A DNA stretch of 64,000 bases from Datura wrightii (taxonomy: Eukaryota; Streptophyta; Magnoliopsida; Solanales; Solanaceae): the NCBI GenBank assembly GCA_035772735.1, contig JASDFA010000019.1, positions 68,548,001 to 68,612,000 on the forward strand, given 5' to 3'. A model generated the notes under the pieces. It had not been told where the DNA came from. It was given only the letters and a program-made list of their open reading frames with translations, and did not search any database. The stretch's first letter is position 1, and the number at the start of each line of letters is the position of its first letter. The translations under genes and the position numbers were made by a program. Below are positions 44,069 through 56,849 of this stretch, one piece after another.

Positions 44069-46304
44069 TGTTATGAAATAATAAATAAAGAACAAGAATA
44101 TTATAGAGAAAGAGAGAAGGAGAGAAGTTTTTATTTCTCTTGATGAGATGAAATACAATGAAGGAGAATCCCTCTATTTATAGGGATAATTTCTCCTAAC
44201 TTTTTTCCGAAAGATAGACTTTCACTATAATATAAACACATGTATCCACTACAATACAAATACATTTATAGACATTCACTACAATACAAATATATTTATA
44301 ACACTCTCCATTGAATGTCTATTTGATAGATAATGTGCCTCGTTAAAACCTTACTAGAAAAAAACCAGTGGGAAAAAAATCTAGTGAAGGAAAAAGAGTA
44401 CACATATCTAATAATACGCATTTTGGCTGCCTCATTAGAAACCTTACAAGGAAAACCCAATGGGACAAAACCTCGTAAGGGAAAAAGAGTACAGTGCGTA
44501 TTAACTCCTCCTAATGTTAGAAAAACTAACATTTACCCCCCAAGATCATTTGGGGACTCATCCTTGTGCGTTGTGGTGGAGCAATTGAATCATATATCGC
44601 ACATTCAAATTTTTTAGATGGAATTATTTGGTTCCTGACCCTGAACCAATTGTGATAGGGGAACCTTGTTGGCTTGATACATTCAAGTGTTGCTATATGT
44701 TAAATAAACATATCTCATACCAAATTTTATTTTAGAGTTTTATTCTCATAATCAATGATTTAGCTATAATTGGATGCATACAATTTTTGCTAAACTAATA
44801 TAGATATGAATCAACATTATCAACATGATTTTATAATTTAGAACTATACTCTTAATTTAATAATTCGAGCAACAACCTTACAAAAATCAATTGCAAGTTG
44901 ATATCAAAACACATGTGACCATACCATAGGTGCATCTATTAGCAAACGATTCACATGGTAGGTGAATGGGCCCATATTCACCCTTTTATAAGTTCCAAAA
45001 TTTCAGTGAATATAATTTCAATCTTAGTTGATCAAGATAATTTTATCACGAGAACAAGCAACACAAGAGAATTCTTGAAGAATCTTTTATTTCTTCAACA
45101 TATGGCCTTGTGAATTCTCAATTATTTTTGCATCACATTTGAACCGGGATGGCCAACCAATTATGCCAACTTATTTCAGTAAACTTCTAGTTTACTTTCG
45201 TATGTGATTTCATCATCATACCCATATTTATGTACTACAAATAAAAAAAATAGCGGGTAATCTCTTACATAAATATTTATAACCCGCTTCAATTGTAGTA
45301 GCATGAAGATATAGATCTTTCCATAATTTATAGTCTCAATTTCTTTTTTCAATGTCCTTGAAACTTATAAGTTTCCTTTTGAGACTTACTACAATAACTT
45401 CATTCCTTCAGGTAGTAATACATTAGCTCTTCCGAAGCTCTCAATTAATTTTGTATACTACCACATATTCAATCATGTCAACATCATTAATAGTTTCTCC
45501 ACATAGTTTCAACTTAGAAACAATTTTGAATGTTGATGAGCTATACTCATGAACAGACTTATAGTCTTGATGGATCCAATCATATCGTTCCTTTGGGTGG
45601 ATGACCATCTTCAGGTGGTCATACCTTTCTTTTAGGCTATTCCACAAAACAAGTGGATCCTTAATCATGGGATATTCAATTTTAAGAACTTCGTCAAGAT
45701 GATGACACAAGAATATCATAGTCTTAGCATGATTTTGATTTGATGCTTTGTTTTCATTTTTAATGGTGACTCCAAGACTCATTGCATCCATATGGATTTT
45801 CAGCATCCAACACTCATGAAAGGTAGTTCTTGTCCGAACTTTGAAGGGCAACGAAATCAAGTTTCGTAAAGTTATCCATATTAAAAGAAAGAGAAAAATA
45901 ATACCTTGACCTCAGATTTTGAGACAATAGAGTCGTAGAGCAACAATATCACCAAAGGAATATCACTCCTACGGTTAAGTAATACATCTTTCGAAAAAGA
46001 AATTTTTAATTTTTCTTACCTCAGATCTTTCAAAGTGAGTGCTCAAGGCAGGGACTCGTGCTGATAACGTGTTATGAAATAATAAAGAAAGAACAAGAAT
46101 ATTGTAGAGAAAGAGAGAAGGAGAAAAGTTTTTATTTCTCTTGATGGGATGAAATACAATGAAGGAGAACCCCTTTATTTATAGGGATAATTTCTCCTAA
46201 CTTTTCTCCAAAAGATAGACTTCCACTATAACATAAACACATGTATCCACTACAATACAAATACCTTTATAGACATTCACTATAATACAAATATGTTTAT
46301 AACA
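44069..46304 (-). mobile_element. copia E2: RT-less and RNase H-less Ty1-copia element
   Basis: LTRs 44069-44303 and 46070-46304 are both 235 bp, TGTTATG...TATAACA. TSD atttt occurs at 44064-44068 and 46305-46309. The interior has gag and integrase scraps on the minus strand. Near 44510-44530 the sequence jumps from the pol end to 'ttagaaaaactaac' and then to the 'gggga..catc' integrase tail, so RNase H is gone as in copia-C. It lies 161 bp from E1 in the same orientation. Confidence 0.9.
45441..45890 (-). pseudogene. gag: copia E2 gag remnant
   Basis: The frame reads IHMDAMSLGVTIKNENKAS, NHAKTMIFLCHHLDEVLKIEYP, DPLVLWNSLKERYDHLKMV and SSTFKIVSKLKLCGETIND, the capsid part of the copia gag (UBN2-type). 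A frameshift near the start separates it from the initial ANLTKL-like part at about 45860-45890. It is longer than the E1 and copia-C gag pieces in one frame but still lacks a zinc knuckle. Confidence 0.8.
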
Positions 46305-46555
46305 ATTTTTGATTTTTTGGCATTAGCATCTTCCAATAGCTATTACTTTTTTTAAAAAAATATAGATATTAATTCTTATGATTGTTGCCTAGTCACATTA
46401 CTCTCTCTATATATATGTAGTTCGTTGGACTTGTATTCTTGAATATCATAGGAGTTCAAGCTTGTTTTTTTTTTGCTCTATATCCTGTAGGTTTTTCTTA
46501 TAACATTATTTTTGATTTTTTGGCAGCCGCATCTTCCAATAGCTATTATTTTTTC

Positions 46556-46860
46556 TTCATATGTTTTAGCACAATAACTTTAATTAATACCTTATTGTAT
46601 TATTATTTAAACATAAGCAAGTCAAGAATCAATCGATTTGTCAGAGTCCTGTCCTGCCATAGATTAATTATGTAAAAATCTTATCCGTAAATATGCATTC
46701 TACTGCTTGTATATATCCAATAAAATTGTTGATCGATCTTTTACTTCTCCTTATTCGTCTTTTGCAAGTCTTTTTAACATACATATCGAGAAGTATAATT
46801 GGATCTACCATTCTATTCTTTATTTTATATTAACGCAATCATAACAATTCATATTGTAAG
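46556..46860. other. Spacer, no gene seen
   Basis: AT-rich sequence between the tandem duplication and copia-D. It ends in gtaag, the left TSD of copia-D. Confidence 0.5.
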
Positions 46861-48288
46861 TGTTGGGGGTATATACCATTTATCATGCATTTAGGTATGG
46901 TATGTTCTAACAATTATAATAGTTAAAAATCTAAGTGGGAGATTGTTGGGATATATACTATTAACCATGAGTTATATATATTAATCATGTGTTTAGATAT
47001 AATATTTATAATAGAACAATTATTTATTCAATTTTAATAAAGGTTTAAATAAATCATATATTTGTCGATGTGTCCTTTACTTATATAGTAGATTATTTGG
47101 TATATAGAGTTTAGCTTATACACGGAAGATTAAATCATCAATTCTTATAAGTATAAAGTTTATATATGTTTACAATCTAAGATGAAACTTGGACAAATTT
47201 ATTAGTACAATTGTAGCACAAGATTAAATATAATTTATCTTGATTATGGGAATGGTATGATTCTAACTTCTTGTGCTAGTACATTTTGTATGTATTGAAC
47301 GGACCAAGTAGAGATAAGTATTTGTTTGACTTAATAAAATAAATTATCTAGATCATCAAATGTACTTATACCCTTAATCTTGATATAATTATTATGATCA
47401 ATGTAATTTGTTTGTTGTTTTGATCTATCAAAGGGTGAAACTCGATTTTTGGTGAGTTAAAATATTCTCAATAGATTGGATGATGACAAATGACATTTGT
47501 GAAATAATAATTAGTTGATGGAATCCGTGTCTCAACCTTGAGATTAATGATACCCCTTTATAATTGTGTATAAGTTTTCATATGAAAACCCTACAGGTGA
47601 ATTTAGTATGTGTCACATTAAATAAGTTAAGCGTTTGAATAAAAGATTAAATTAATCAATGAATTAAATTGTCAGAAATTATATCAAGGAGTGCAATTAT
47701 GAATTTTTAGTGAAATAACTGTAATTTATTATGGTAGGTTAATTCATTCATTTTGCGAATTAATACCACAATTGAAAGTTTCACTAATTAAATTTGTGGT
47801 CCCTGCTATGTCTGATTAATTAATGAACTTGGGAAGGAAGAAACCAGTTTTCTAGAAGAAGTAAAATCCTACAAGATTTAGGTTAAAAATAAACTGGTCT
47901 TCTAGAAGGAAAGTTCTACTATTACTTGAAGAGAAAGATTCCTATACGTTTTGGGACTAGAGTTTTATACCCTAAAATATGGTTATAAATAGGATTTTCT
48001 TCCTCCATGAAACATGATGGAGGACTTTGTCCTTTCTGAGAAACAGTACTTGTCCACACAAGTATTCTCTACTCGGAGATTTTTGAGGCTATAGCAGAAG
48101 ATCGCAAACCTGGAGAACGCATTGAACAATTTGTACAAAGCTTCAAGAGGATTGATTCGCGGTCACGCTTCAAGAGATAAGTATCGATTTTTATGTTTGA
48201 TTAAAATTTGTGTTTATATGTTGTCTATATTACATGCAAGTATGAGCCTGAATTATTTTCTTCCGCTGCATATGCCTGTATTCCAACA
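46861..48288 (+). repeat. 5' LTR of copia-D with internal duplication of its own start
   Basis: Its first 83 bp (46861-46943) end in 'ctaagtgggagat', a second PPT, after which the LTR start TGTTGGGATATATAC begins again at 46944. The 3' LTR shows the same arrangement (53186 and 53268). A TATA box (ggttataaatagg) lies at 47981-47993, and at about 54373-54385 in the 3' LTR. Confidence 0.8.
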
Positions 48289-51200
48289 ATTGGCATCAAG
48301 AGCCACATTTGCATCTAAATAGATTACTTATAATATATTTGTATATATGTGTATTCGATATATACATCAATATGTCGTTCACAACATGAGTTCATTTCTT
48401 AGCCGAGATCAATTTTGCAAAATTATTGATTCTAGATAACTGTGGTATAAAATTTCTACAGTGAGAATGAATTTTACTTGTCATGTTCCTTGTTGTTGCA
48501 ACCTGAATTCCTTGGTAAATTATATTATGATGCACTGAGAGGATTCGGGCAGCGGTGAATGATAATTGTGCCGTATTGGTATTTATTAACATAATGTACA
48601 AAGGTTTCTTTTTCTATTTCCATTCATTTTAAATAAAAAAAAATACTATAAATAATGTAGTTGCAATTCAACATGGATGGCAGCAGTGAGCACATATTCT
48701 TTAAAGTAGGTTAAAAGGTTGCTTGGTTAAGTGAAACCTTTTTGTCTTTCAAGTTTCAATTGTATATTGCGGTAGAAAGTGCTGAAAGAATCTACAGGCT
48801 CCTTCGTGAAGTGATTCCCACTCGGGAATCACGAACAAATAATTGGACTTTTTTTGTGCTTCTTTCAACACGCAAATTTGTAACTTGCAATTCATGCATT
48901 ATTTAAGTGTTATGAGTTTATTACCTTTGCATTGGATAAGTTCGTTGGGAGATTCAAGAATTCTTTCTCGGATGAATTTTTTTTAAGTATATTATATTCA
49001 TGCATTGAAATTATAATATTGTATAAATTAAAAAATTTATGATTAATAAATAATTATTATTACAGTGAATTATTTATGTAAAATCATTGAAAAGTTCTTA
49101 ATGTTTTATACATGTGAGATGATATTAATACATGAATTGAAAATTATGATTTAGTAAATAGGATCTGTTAATGTGGTCTATTTATTTGATTCATTAGAAT
49201 ATTTTCAATGTATGATTTGTAAATTGTCATGGATAAGTATATGCGAGTAATAGAGTTTTATCTACCGAAAGGAGATTTATTTGGGATACTAGTAACACTT
49301 CATTAATTCATGAGAAGAGATATTGGGGTTTTCACTCAAAAGAGAGAAACATAATATCTTGAATTCTCATGTGTATTAATCGAGAAGACAATTTGTTGTA
49401 AGATGATATTGTGTGTCTTGCCAGAAGAAAACACACATTGTATACCTTGTGCTCATGGATAATTAGGAGAATAAAAACTTAAATCAAGCTATTTTAATCC
49501 TTAACTTTTTTTAAAATGATTATTTTAGACTTGGTCATAATTTGACGGTCATGAATTTTATGATCTCCGATTGACCTGAAATTTGATAAGACCATCGAAA
49601 ACGATCTGGTAAATGATGCTCACGACTTTATAGTATCAATGTCATATTCTTCATTATGAGGTCATAGGTTTAGATGGGTTTTAGGTAGTTTGTTGGATTA
49701 AAATTTGATGAAGTCTGAAAACACTATTCTTTATATCGATTTTATTTATGTTAAATCTGGCACATTCTTACACATGATGATTTAACATGAATTGATATAT
49801 GATAAGAATATATATATATATATATATATATCAAATTCTTTTTCCCTTAAATTTCCTGAATCGGCTGTTTTCTGAATTTGGTAATAGGTTGAAGATCGAA
49901 AATTTTACGAACTCTGATTGACCTGAAATTTGGTCGGTTCATCGGAAACGATCTACTGAAGAATACCCACTGCTTTGCAGTGATTAACACCATTTTTTGG
50001 CTATTCGCAGTCGTTTTGATGGGTTTTTGGATAATTTTTTAATTTTCTGAAAAATTAAAAATTAAGAAAAATTTTATTTTTTTTCAACCAGTGGTGGTAG
50101 GGTTCAATCTCTATGGTCTCTATTGACATATAGCAGTAATGTAATGAGTTTACATGTTGACATTGGTCTTTTTTTCCCCATCGGATAGACTCATTACGAT
50201 CCATTACTGTGTTTTTCATCACTAGTTATTGATAACTTGTATTAACTCTCCAACTGAGTTACATGTTGGATCAATGAAATTAGGGATGATAATAATGATA
50301 TTCACTTGGCTTAAATTAATAATATACTCTCCAACTGAGTTAACTTCGATTTTAATTTATCAGCGTGAATAATCTAACATCACATTGTGTGTTGCATGAG
50401 TAGTTCTTTTCCCATCAAAATTTACTATTCAAGATGCATGAATATATATGGGTGTGTTTTGAATATTAATATTCGATTATACATTAATTTAATTTATGTC
50501 ACATGCATGTTATATTATTTGAATAAGAATTCATGATTAATAAATAGTTTCTGCTAAAGTGGTCTACTTATTTGGGGTCATTGAAGATTCTTATTTTATT
50601 TTCATGTGAAATTATATTATGTATGGATTGAGAATTATGATTAACAAAGAGATTCCATCAAGCGGTTTATTTGATTATGTCATTGATATTCTCAATGTAC
50701 CATGTATAAATTGCTAGTGTTCAAGTGGTGATATGAATCAATTTCTATGGTCTCCGCTATTAATTACAAGTGAGATAATAAATTTACGTGTTGACTTTAG
50801 GTCTTTCTGCATAACGGATAAATTTATTACAAATTCACTAGGTAAAATTTCTAGTAATTAATAACATGTATTAACTCTCCATTTAAGTTTATATGTTGGA
50901 TCACTTTTGAAATTTTCAAACGGAAGTGTAAAGTGGTGATCAATATTAATTCATGTGGCAAGTTAGATAATAAATTTACGTGAGTTAGATAATAAATTTA
51001 CGTGTTGACTTTAGGTCTTCCTTCATAACGAATAAATTTATTGTGGGTTGTCACTAGATAAAATCAATCGTTATTGATAACAGTAATGAGTTTACATGTC
51101 GACATTGATCTTCTTTCCCCATCGGATAGACTCATTACAGTCAATTACTGTGTTTTTCGTCACTAGTTATTGATCACTTGTGTTAAATCTCCAATTGAGT

Positions 51201-51770
51201 TACATGTTGGATCAATGGAACTAGTATTCAATAATTATATACAATTGACTAAAAGTAACAATTTACTCTCCAACTGAGTTGGTTTTGTTTCTTTTTGAAT
51301 TGTATTAATCTTGTATAATTTATATACATTGCATGAGTAGTATGTTTCCCATCAAAAATTACTATTCAGATGCATGTATGTATATATATTGATAAATGTG
51401 GTCTAAATTTAATTATTCAGGTTATCGGCTTATTATGATCTATTTAATATGTTATATCTCACATTTCTAACAGACTTTATCCAGTCTACTTACTACTGTT
51501 CAAGAATATATATTTTTCTAAAAGAAATGACATTAATTTAAAGAATGCATTGTATATGTACCTTTTGTTGGAAAGAATTTAATTTCAGGTTCTAAACAGT
51601 TAAGAGATGGATATTCGGTTTATTCTTCATATAACTTTTGTGTTATTGAACTTGATAAACCTTTTTATTTCTTGTGGTACAAAAATGCATAGCCTCTTTA
51701 TTATTAATATCTCTCTTGAACGGAGTAATATTAATCTATGCATAAGAGAAAATATTCTTTAATATTGAAT
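48289..51770. other. copia-D leader and interior without recognisable gene
   Basis: No gag motif was found. A (TA)n microsatellite lies at about 49807-49832. Phrases around 49560-49640 and 49900-49985 resemble each other ('tgacctgaaatttg', 'gatct...gaa', 'cactg/cgactttatag'), suggesting old internal duplication. Confidence 0.5.
50100..51250. repeat. Degenerate long tandem repeats inside copia-D
   Basis: A block with 'taatgagtttacatgt', 'ccccatcggatagactcatt', 'actgtgtttttc' and 'actctccaactgagtt' at about 50130-50290 recurs at about 51080-51230, and looser versions lie at about 50755-50905 and 50960-51060. The phrase 'ctccaactgagtt' also occurs at 50329 and 51275. Confidence 0.7.
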
Positions 51771-52650
51771 GAAACTTATGTGCTCCACCAACTTTTAAGT
51801 CATTTATTCTGGATAGAACTTCGAGGTTGGTTAACTGATGGACTTGAATGTTCATTGAAAGTGAAGACACTACCAACTTTTGAGTCTTGTTTAGAAAGAA
51901 AAAATGAACTAAAATAAATTTCCTTTAAAAGAAAATAAAGCTAGTGATAAGTTGAATTAATCCATTCCAATTTGTGTGGTCAAATGAGCATCTAGGCAAG
52001 AGGTGATTTTGAGTATTGTGTGTCACTCACAGAAGATTACTCAGGATATGAGTATATTTATTTGATGCTCCATAAGTCTGAGTGCTTTGACATAGTCAAG
52101 GTATTTACGGCAGATGAAAAAGTGTCATGAAAAATATATTAAGTCACTATGATCTGATCATAGAGGCAAGTACCTCTTTGGAAAGTTCATTAATCACTTA
52201 TCAGATAGAGCGATTACAATCAATTGTCTACACCAGGCACTCTATAATAGATTGATGTAGAAGAGGAAAGAAATAAGACTCTTATTGAGATGATAAGATT
52301 AATGATTAACTTATTCATTTTTTTTTGTCTTGGGATATTCTTTTTTAAAAAAAAAAACTCAAGTTACATTCTTAATTTAATTCCTTTTAAGTCGGTACCA
52401 TTGACACTTATGAACTGTAGATTTGACGTAAGTCCAATTTTTGATATGTTCATATATGAAATTGTCCAGCACATGTGTTGAAAGGGAAAACAGATAAGTT
52501 GGAATTAAGAACGAATATGTGAGTGTTTATTGGATATCCAAAGGATACGAAAGGAGGTTTATTTTATTGTCCTAAAGAAAATAAGGTAATTGTTAATACA
52601 AATGCCAGATTTTTAGAAAAAGGACTATTTCGTAAATCATGTTTCAAAAA
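51770..52650 (+). pseudogene. copia-D integrase, broken
   Basis: Motifs across frames: FEYCVSLTEDYSGYEYIYLM (about 52011-52070; in relatives FTDDYSRYGYVYL, holding the first core Asp region), HKSECFDIVKVF, then decayed SD-GGEY region near 52160, 'CLHQALYNR'/TPGT-like sequence and ERNKTLIEMIRLM (about 52262-52310; relatives ERRNRTLLDMVRSMM). The C-terminal part is LETRTNMCVFIGYPKDTKGG, then NTNARFLE (about 52500-52615). Multiple stops and frameshifts. Order and spacing match copia integrase. Confidence 0.75.
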
Positions 52651-52924
52651 GTAAACTAATTTTACAGGAACTAAGCAAAGAAATAACAAATGAGTCATCT
52701 AAAAAAATTTAGAAGTTCAAGACATCTAACCAAGAAGTCAGAATTGACGTTCCATTGCATTTATGTAGTGGGAGAAATATTAATAAACGTAAGAAAATTC
52801 ACTACCTCAAAGTAGTGGGAATGATGTTGAGCAAAAAACACTATATGAAGTTGGTAATATTTCAATACTGAAAGGCAATGAAGAAAATATTAAGACTCAA
52901 GAACATTATAGTGTGACAATAGTA

Positions 52925-53180
52925 GTGATAGTACTTAGTCATAGTGGGAGAATGGTAACCTAGATCGATTCGGTGTATACTATTGGGAGAGTTACATGAT
53001 AAAATCCCTGAAGATACTAATGCAGAACCGGTCAGTTACAATGAATTACTACTAGACAAAGTTGCATTAGAAAATAACTTGGCAAGTTCTTTTTGCAAAG
53101 AACTTATTGGCTAAAACTTTTGAAAGTCATGTAAAAAAAATGGCTGTAAAAGTTAGATGCATGGTTAAGAGTCTAAGTGG
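52925..53180 (+). pseudogene. copia-D pol remnant: RT-region start fused to RNase H end
   Basis: SGRMVT-stop-IDSVYTIGRV (about 52942-53000) matches the conserved SGRVVR.PDR stretch before copia RT. About 60 bases later the frame reads LENNLASSFCKELIG (about 53065-53110; relatives N(L)ADPFTKAL) and then, shifted, AKTFESHVKKMAVKVRCMV, the end of RNase H next to the PPT. The RT and most of RNase H are therefore deleted between about 53010 and 53065. Confidence 0.7.
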
Positions 53181-53185
53181 GAGAT

Positions 53186-54680
53186 TGTTGGGGTATATAC
53201 CATTAATCATGCATTTAGATATGGTATATTCTAATAATTATAATGGTTAAAAGTCTAAGTGGGAGATTGTTGGGATATATATTGTTAACCATGGGTTATA
53301 TACTATTAATCATGTGTTTAGATATGTATTTTATTATAGAAATATTATTTATTCAATTTTAATAAAGGTTTAAATAGATCATATATTTGTCGATGTGTCC
53401 TTTACTTATATAGTAGATGATTTGGTGTATAAAGTTTAGCTTATACATGGAAGATTAAATCATCGATTCTTATAAGTATAAAGTTTATATATGTTCACAA
53501 TCTAAGATGAAAATTGGACAAATTCATCGGTACGATTGTAGCACCAGATTAAATATAACTTATCTTGATTATGGGAATGGTATGATTCTAACTTCTTGTG
53601 CTAGTACATTTTGTATGTATTGAACGGACCAAGTAGAGATAAGTATTTTATCTGACTTAATAAAATAAATTCTCTAGATCATTAAATGCACTTATACTCT
53701 TAATCTTGATATAATTATTATGATCAGTGTAATTTGTTCGTTGTTTCGATCTATCAAAGGGTGAAACTCGATCTTTGGTGAGTTAAAATGTTTCCGATAG
53801 GTTGGCTGATGACAAATGACAATTGTGAAATAATAATTAGTTGATGGAATCCATGTATCGGCCTTGAGATTGATGATGTCCCTTTATGATTGCTTATAAG
53901 TTTTCACGTGAAAACCCCGCAAGTGGATTTAGTATCCGTCACATTAAATAAGTTAAGCGTTTGAATAAAAAATTAAATTAATCAATGAATTAAATTGTCA
54001 GAAATTTAATTCGATCGGTTGGTATCTGTAATCTTAACATGGGGAGTTAAATTAATGAATGATTTTTTGAAATTATATCGAGAAGTGCAATTACTGATTT
54101 TTAGTGGAATAATATGTAATCTAGTATGATAGGTTAAAATTCATTCATTTTGCGAAACCATAATTGGAAGACTCGCTAATTAAATTTGTGGTCCTTGCTA
54201 TACCTGATTAATTAATGAACTTGGAAAGGAAGAAACCAGTTTTCTAGAAGAAGTAAAATCCTACAAAATTTTAGTTAAAAATAAACTGATCTTCTAGAAG
54301 GAAAGTTCTACTATTACTTGGAGAGAAAGATTCCTATACCTTTTGGAACTAGGGCTTTATACCCTAAAATGTGGTTATAAATAGGATTTTCTTCCTCCGT
54401 GGAATACGATGGAGGACTTTGGCCTTTCTGAGAAGTAGTACTTGCCTACACAAGTATTCTCTACTCGGAGATTTTTGAGGCTATAGAAGAAGATCACAGA
54501 CCTGGAAAAAGCATTGGACAATTTGTACAAAGATTCAAGAGGATTGATTCGCGGTCACAATTCAAGAGATAAGTATCGATTTTTATATTTAATTAAAATA
54601 TGTATTTATGTGTTGTCTATATTACATGCAAATATAATCTTGAATTGTTTACTTCCGCTGCGTATGTCTGTATTTCAACA
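53186..54680 (+). repeat. 3' LTR of copia-D
   Basis: It is collinear with 46861-48288, with about 70 bp near 54005-54075 absent from the 5' LTR. It ends 'tatttcaaca' followed by the TSD. Confidence 0.85.
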
Positions 54681-54685
54681 GTAAG

Positions 54686-55334
54686 TTTTACTTAAAAATT
54701 TTGATAAATTGTTTTAAACACTGTTTGATCTTTGCAACCTATGAAATATGATTAAAAGGGAGAAGGTAATTGTCTCTTAAAGCTCGGTCAGTTAATATTA
54801 TTTATATTAATGACGATCCGAAGAATATACTTTCAAGGATAAAAGCCAAACAATATTACTCCATCAACATGATTTTGAATTTATCAAAAAGGCATATTTA
54901 TCATGCTCAATTCATCAAATCACGAAATATAGGAAATAAAGCTATAATCTAGCATTTTAAGCATTTTGCTTTTATGTGTGATACTCGTATATATTCTCAT
55001 CATACTATTATCCACGTAATGATAATTTGTATCTATCTGTATATTATATTAAAAGTGTGAAGGTTTTTAAAAATATTTGTTAAATTTTTTGTTCTTCATT
55101 TAAAGACTTTATAATAAATAAAATAGTCATTTATTATTTTACACAATTATTATTTAATATTATTATTTTTAATTATTTCATCACCTTATTTTATCATATT
55201 AGGTTTTATATTTGTGGCATAACTTTATTTATGGTGTAAACTAAAAACAATATAAAAATTTATACCAAATTTTTTAAAATTATTTTATTATATTAATTTT
55301 ATATTTATGGCATAACTCTATTTATAGTGTAAAC
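54686..55334. other. AT-rich spacer with dispersed repeat
   Basis: No gene recognised. Positions 55040-55250 are copy 3 of the dispersed repeat (also at 265 and 37595): 'tgtatattatattaaaagtg', then 'ttttttgttcttcatt', then 'ttacacaattattat'. Confidence 0.5.
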
Positions 55335-55558
55335 TGTTACACCCCGTAAATTCTTGACATGTAAATGGCCTATTCGCATGTTGGTTAAGAGTTTAGAATG
55401 TCATACATGCTAGAAAAAGGCCCGGGGGAAGACCAAACAAGTGTCGCATCGAACCATCGCAAGAGGAGGCCGAGCAGACCCCCTCCGTGATGGCAACGTG
55501 CCACAGAGGAAGCCCCTCCGCGATGGCCAACGTGCCACGGAGGGGGGTGTCCAGGCCC

Positions 55559-55570
55559 AAGTATATAAAG
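55559..55570 (+). promoter_or_regulatory. TATA box of Tekay-B LTR
   Basis: aagtatataaag followed by GC-richer sequence, the only strong TATA motif in this part of the LTR; repeated in the 3' LTR at about 62831-62842. Confidence 0.6.
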
Positions 55571-56774
55571 CCCCCACTTCGTTTTAATTTCATTTTTCCT
55601 CATTTTTATTTCCAGAACAGTGGAGAAACAGAGAGGACGAAGGGTTTCTTTAAAATTCCTTCCGTTTACGCCGCTAAACGCTGTCCAAACTCAAAATAAT
55701 CTCGGGTAGTGAAGTATAAAGCTGCAGGGAGCATTCCTACGGCCGGCGAATCATCGTCCTACCGAGCTAAGGTAAGTGGAATTGCTCCAAATAAGTGTCA
55801 ATATACTCCTAGCCCTAAATTGAGTATTTCTCCCTTCTGGACTTCCGAGAAATAGCGAGTTTTCGACTGTTTTTGGATAAGTCAAAGTTTGGGCTATATA
55901 TATATTCAAAGTAGTATTTTCTTCCAGAATATTGGTGAATTTAGTTCTAGTTACTATGAATGTGAATACAGTTGGAAGAAATAGCTGAATATTGGGCGAG
56001 TTACGCCAGTTAGCCGGAAAGCCGACAACTGAGGTATGTAAAGCCAGTTTCTTCGGCAAGTTAGTAACTCAAGTATAGTAGAGTAGAATAAATTCCAGAA
56101 GGAAGTTCCAGAAGCCGAGTATTAAGTATGTTATATTATTACATCATATCTAAAATAAAAGTCAATAAATCAGTATCAGACAGCAAGATCTTATCCCAGA
56201 CTCAGTTTAACTCAGTATTAGATTCAGTTTGATTCAGCAAGAGATTCAGAATAGAATATCAGAACATGGATAGTATTTTCAGATTTAATATACATGTTAT
56301 ATGTGATTGCTGTTGCTTGTTGAGACTTGTTTGTGATATGTGGGCACCCTTAGAGCTTCCTTGCTGCCCCATGGTTAATAGATGTGTCGACTCGCCCGCC
56401 AGAGGGTGAAGATACATCACTCCAAGGAGTGGCATGCCATCCGCAGTAGGACGAAGATGGGATGCAACATTCCCCATAGCAGGTTGATCAGCATTACAGT
56501 ATACCCTGTCGAGCGCTTGCGCCCAGGGCACAAATTACAAATTACACATACAGATTTTAGATTACAGTTACAGGAGTCCTCCGGACTCAGATACAGTTAT
56601 AGTCAGGGGCCCAAGAGCCCAAGCTGCATACCCAGGGGGCCGGGGGGATGCTCGTAGTTAGTAGGTGAGTGGAGTGAATTTATTTTTGGATGGTTTGACC
56701 AGGGTAAGGGTATATAGATTGCGTGTTGATTGGCACCTTCCGACTTATGGGGGTTGGTATAGGTTCTTGTATGT

Positions 56775-56793
56775 GTATATATATATATATGTG

Positions 56794-56849
<56 letters not shown>

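Larger units (their letters stand above)
41119..46555. repeat. Tandem duplication of about 215 bp, first copy invaded twice
   Basis: Copy A is split: 41119-41133, 43913-44068 and 46310-46353. Copy B is intact at about 46354-46555. Shared landmarks in order: 'aaaaaaatatagata', 'ttaattcttatgattgttg', 'ttgtattcttgaatatcata', 'atatcctgtaggtttttctt', 'gattttttggca' and 'catcttccaatagctatta'. E1 and E2 are both in copy A, each with its own TSD, so the duplication is older than the insertions or arose from an unoccupied allele. Confidence 0.85.
46861..54680 (+). mobile_element. copia-D: Ty1-copia element lacking most of RT and RNase H
   Basis: LTRs 46861-48288 and 53186-54680 start TGTTGGGG and end CCAACA or TCAACA. 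TSD gtaag occurs at 46856-46860 and 54681-54685. A PBS-like TTGGCATCAAGAGCC follows the left LTR at 48290. A purine-rich PPT (aagtgggagat) precedes the right LTR. Integrase is recognisable at about 51975-52640; the interior to its left is repeat-rich and shows no gag. Between a remnant at the start of the RT region and the last pol codons most of RT/RNase H is missing. Confidence 0.88.

Noticed and set aside
54770..54952. 60-codon plus-strand ORF after copia-D
   Set aside because: No family motif, AT-rich composition and no neighbouring gene structure; length is within chance expectation.
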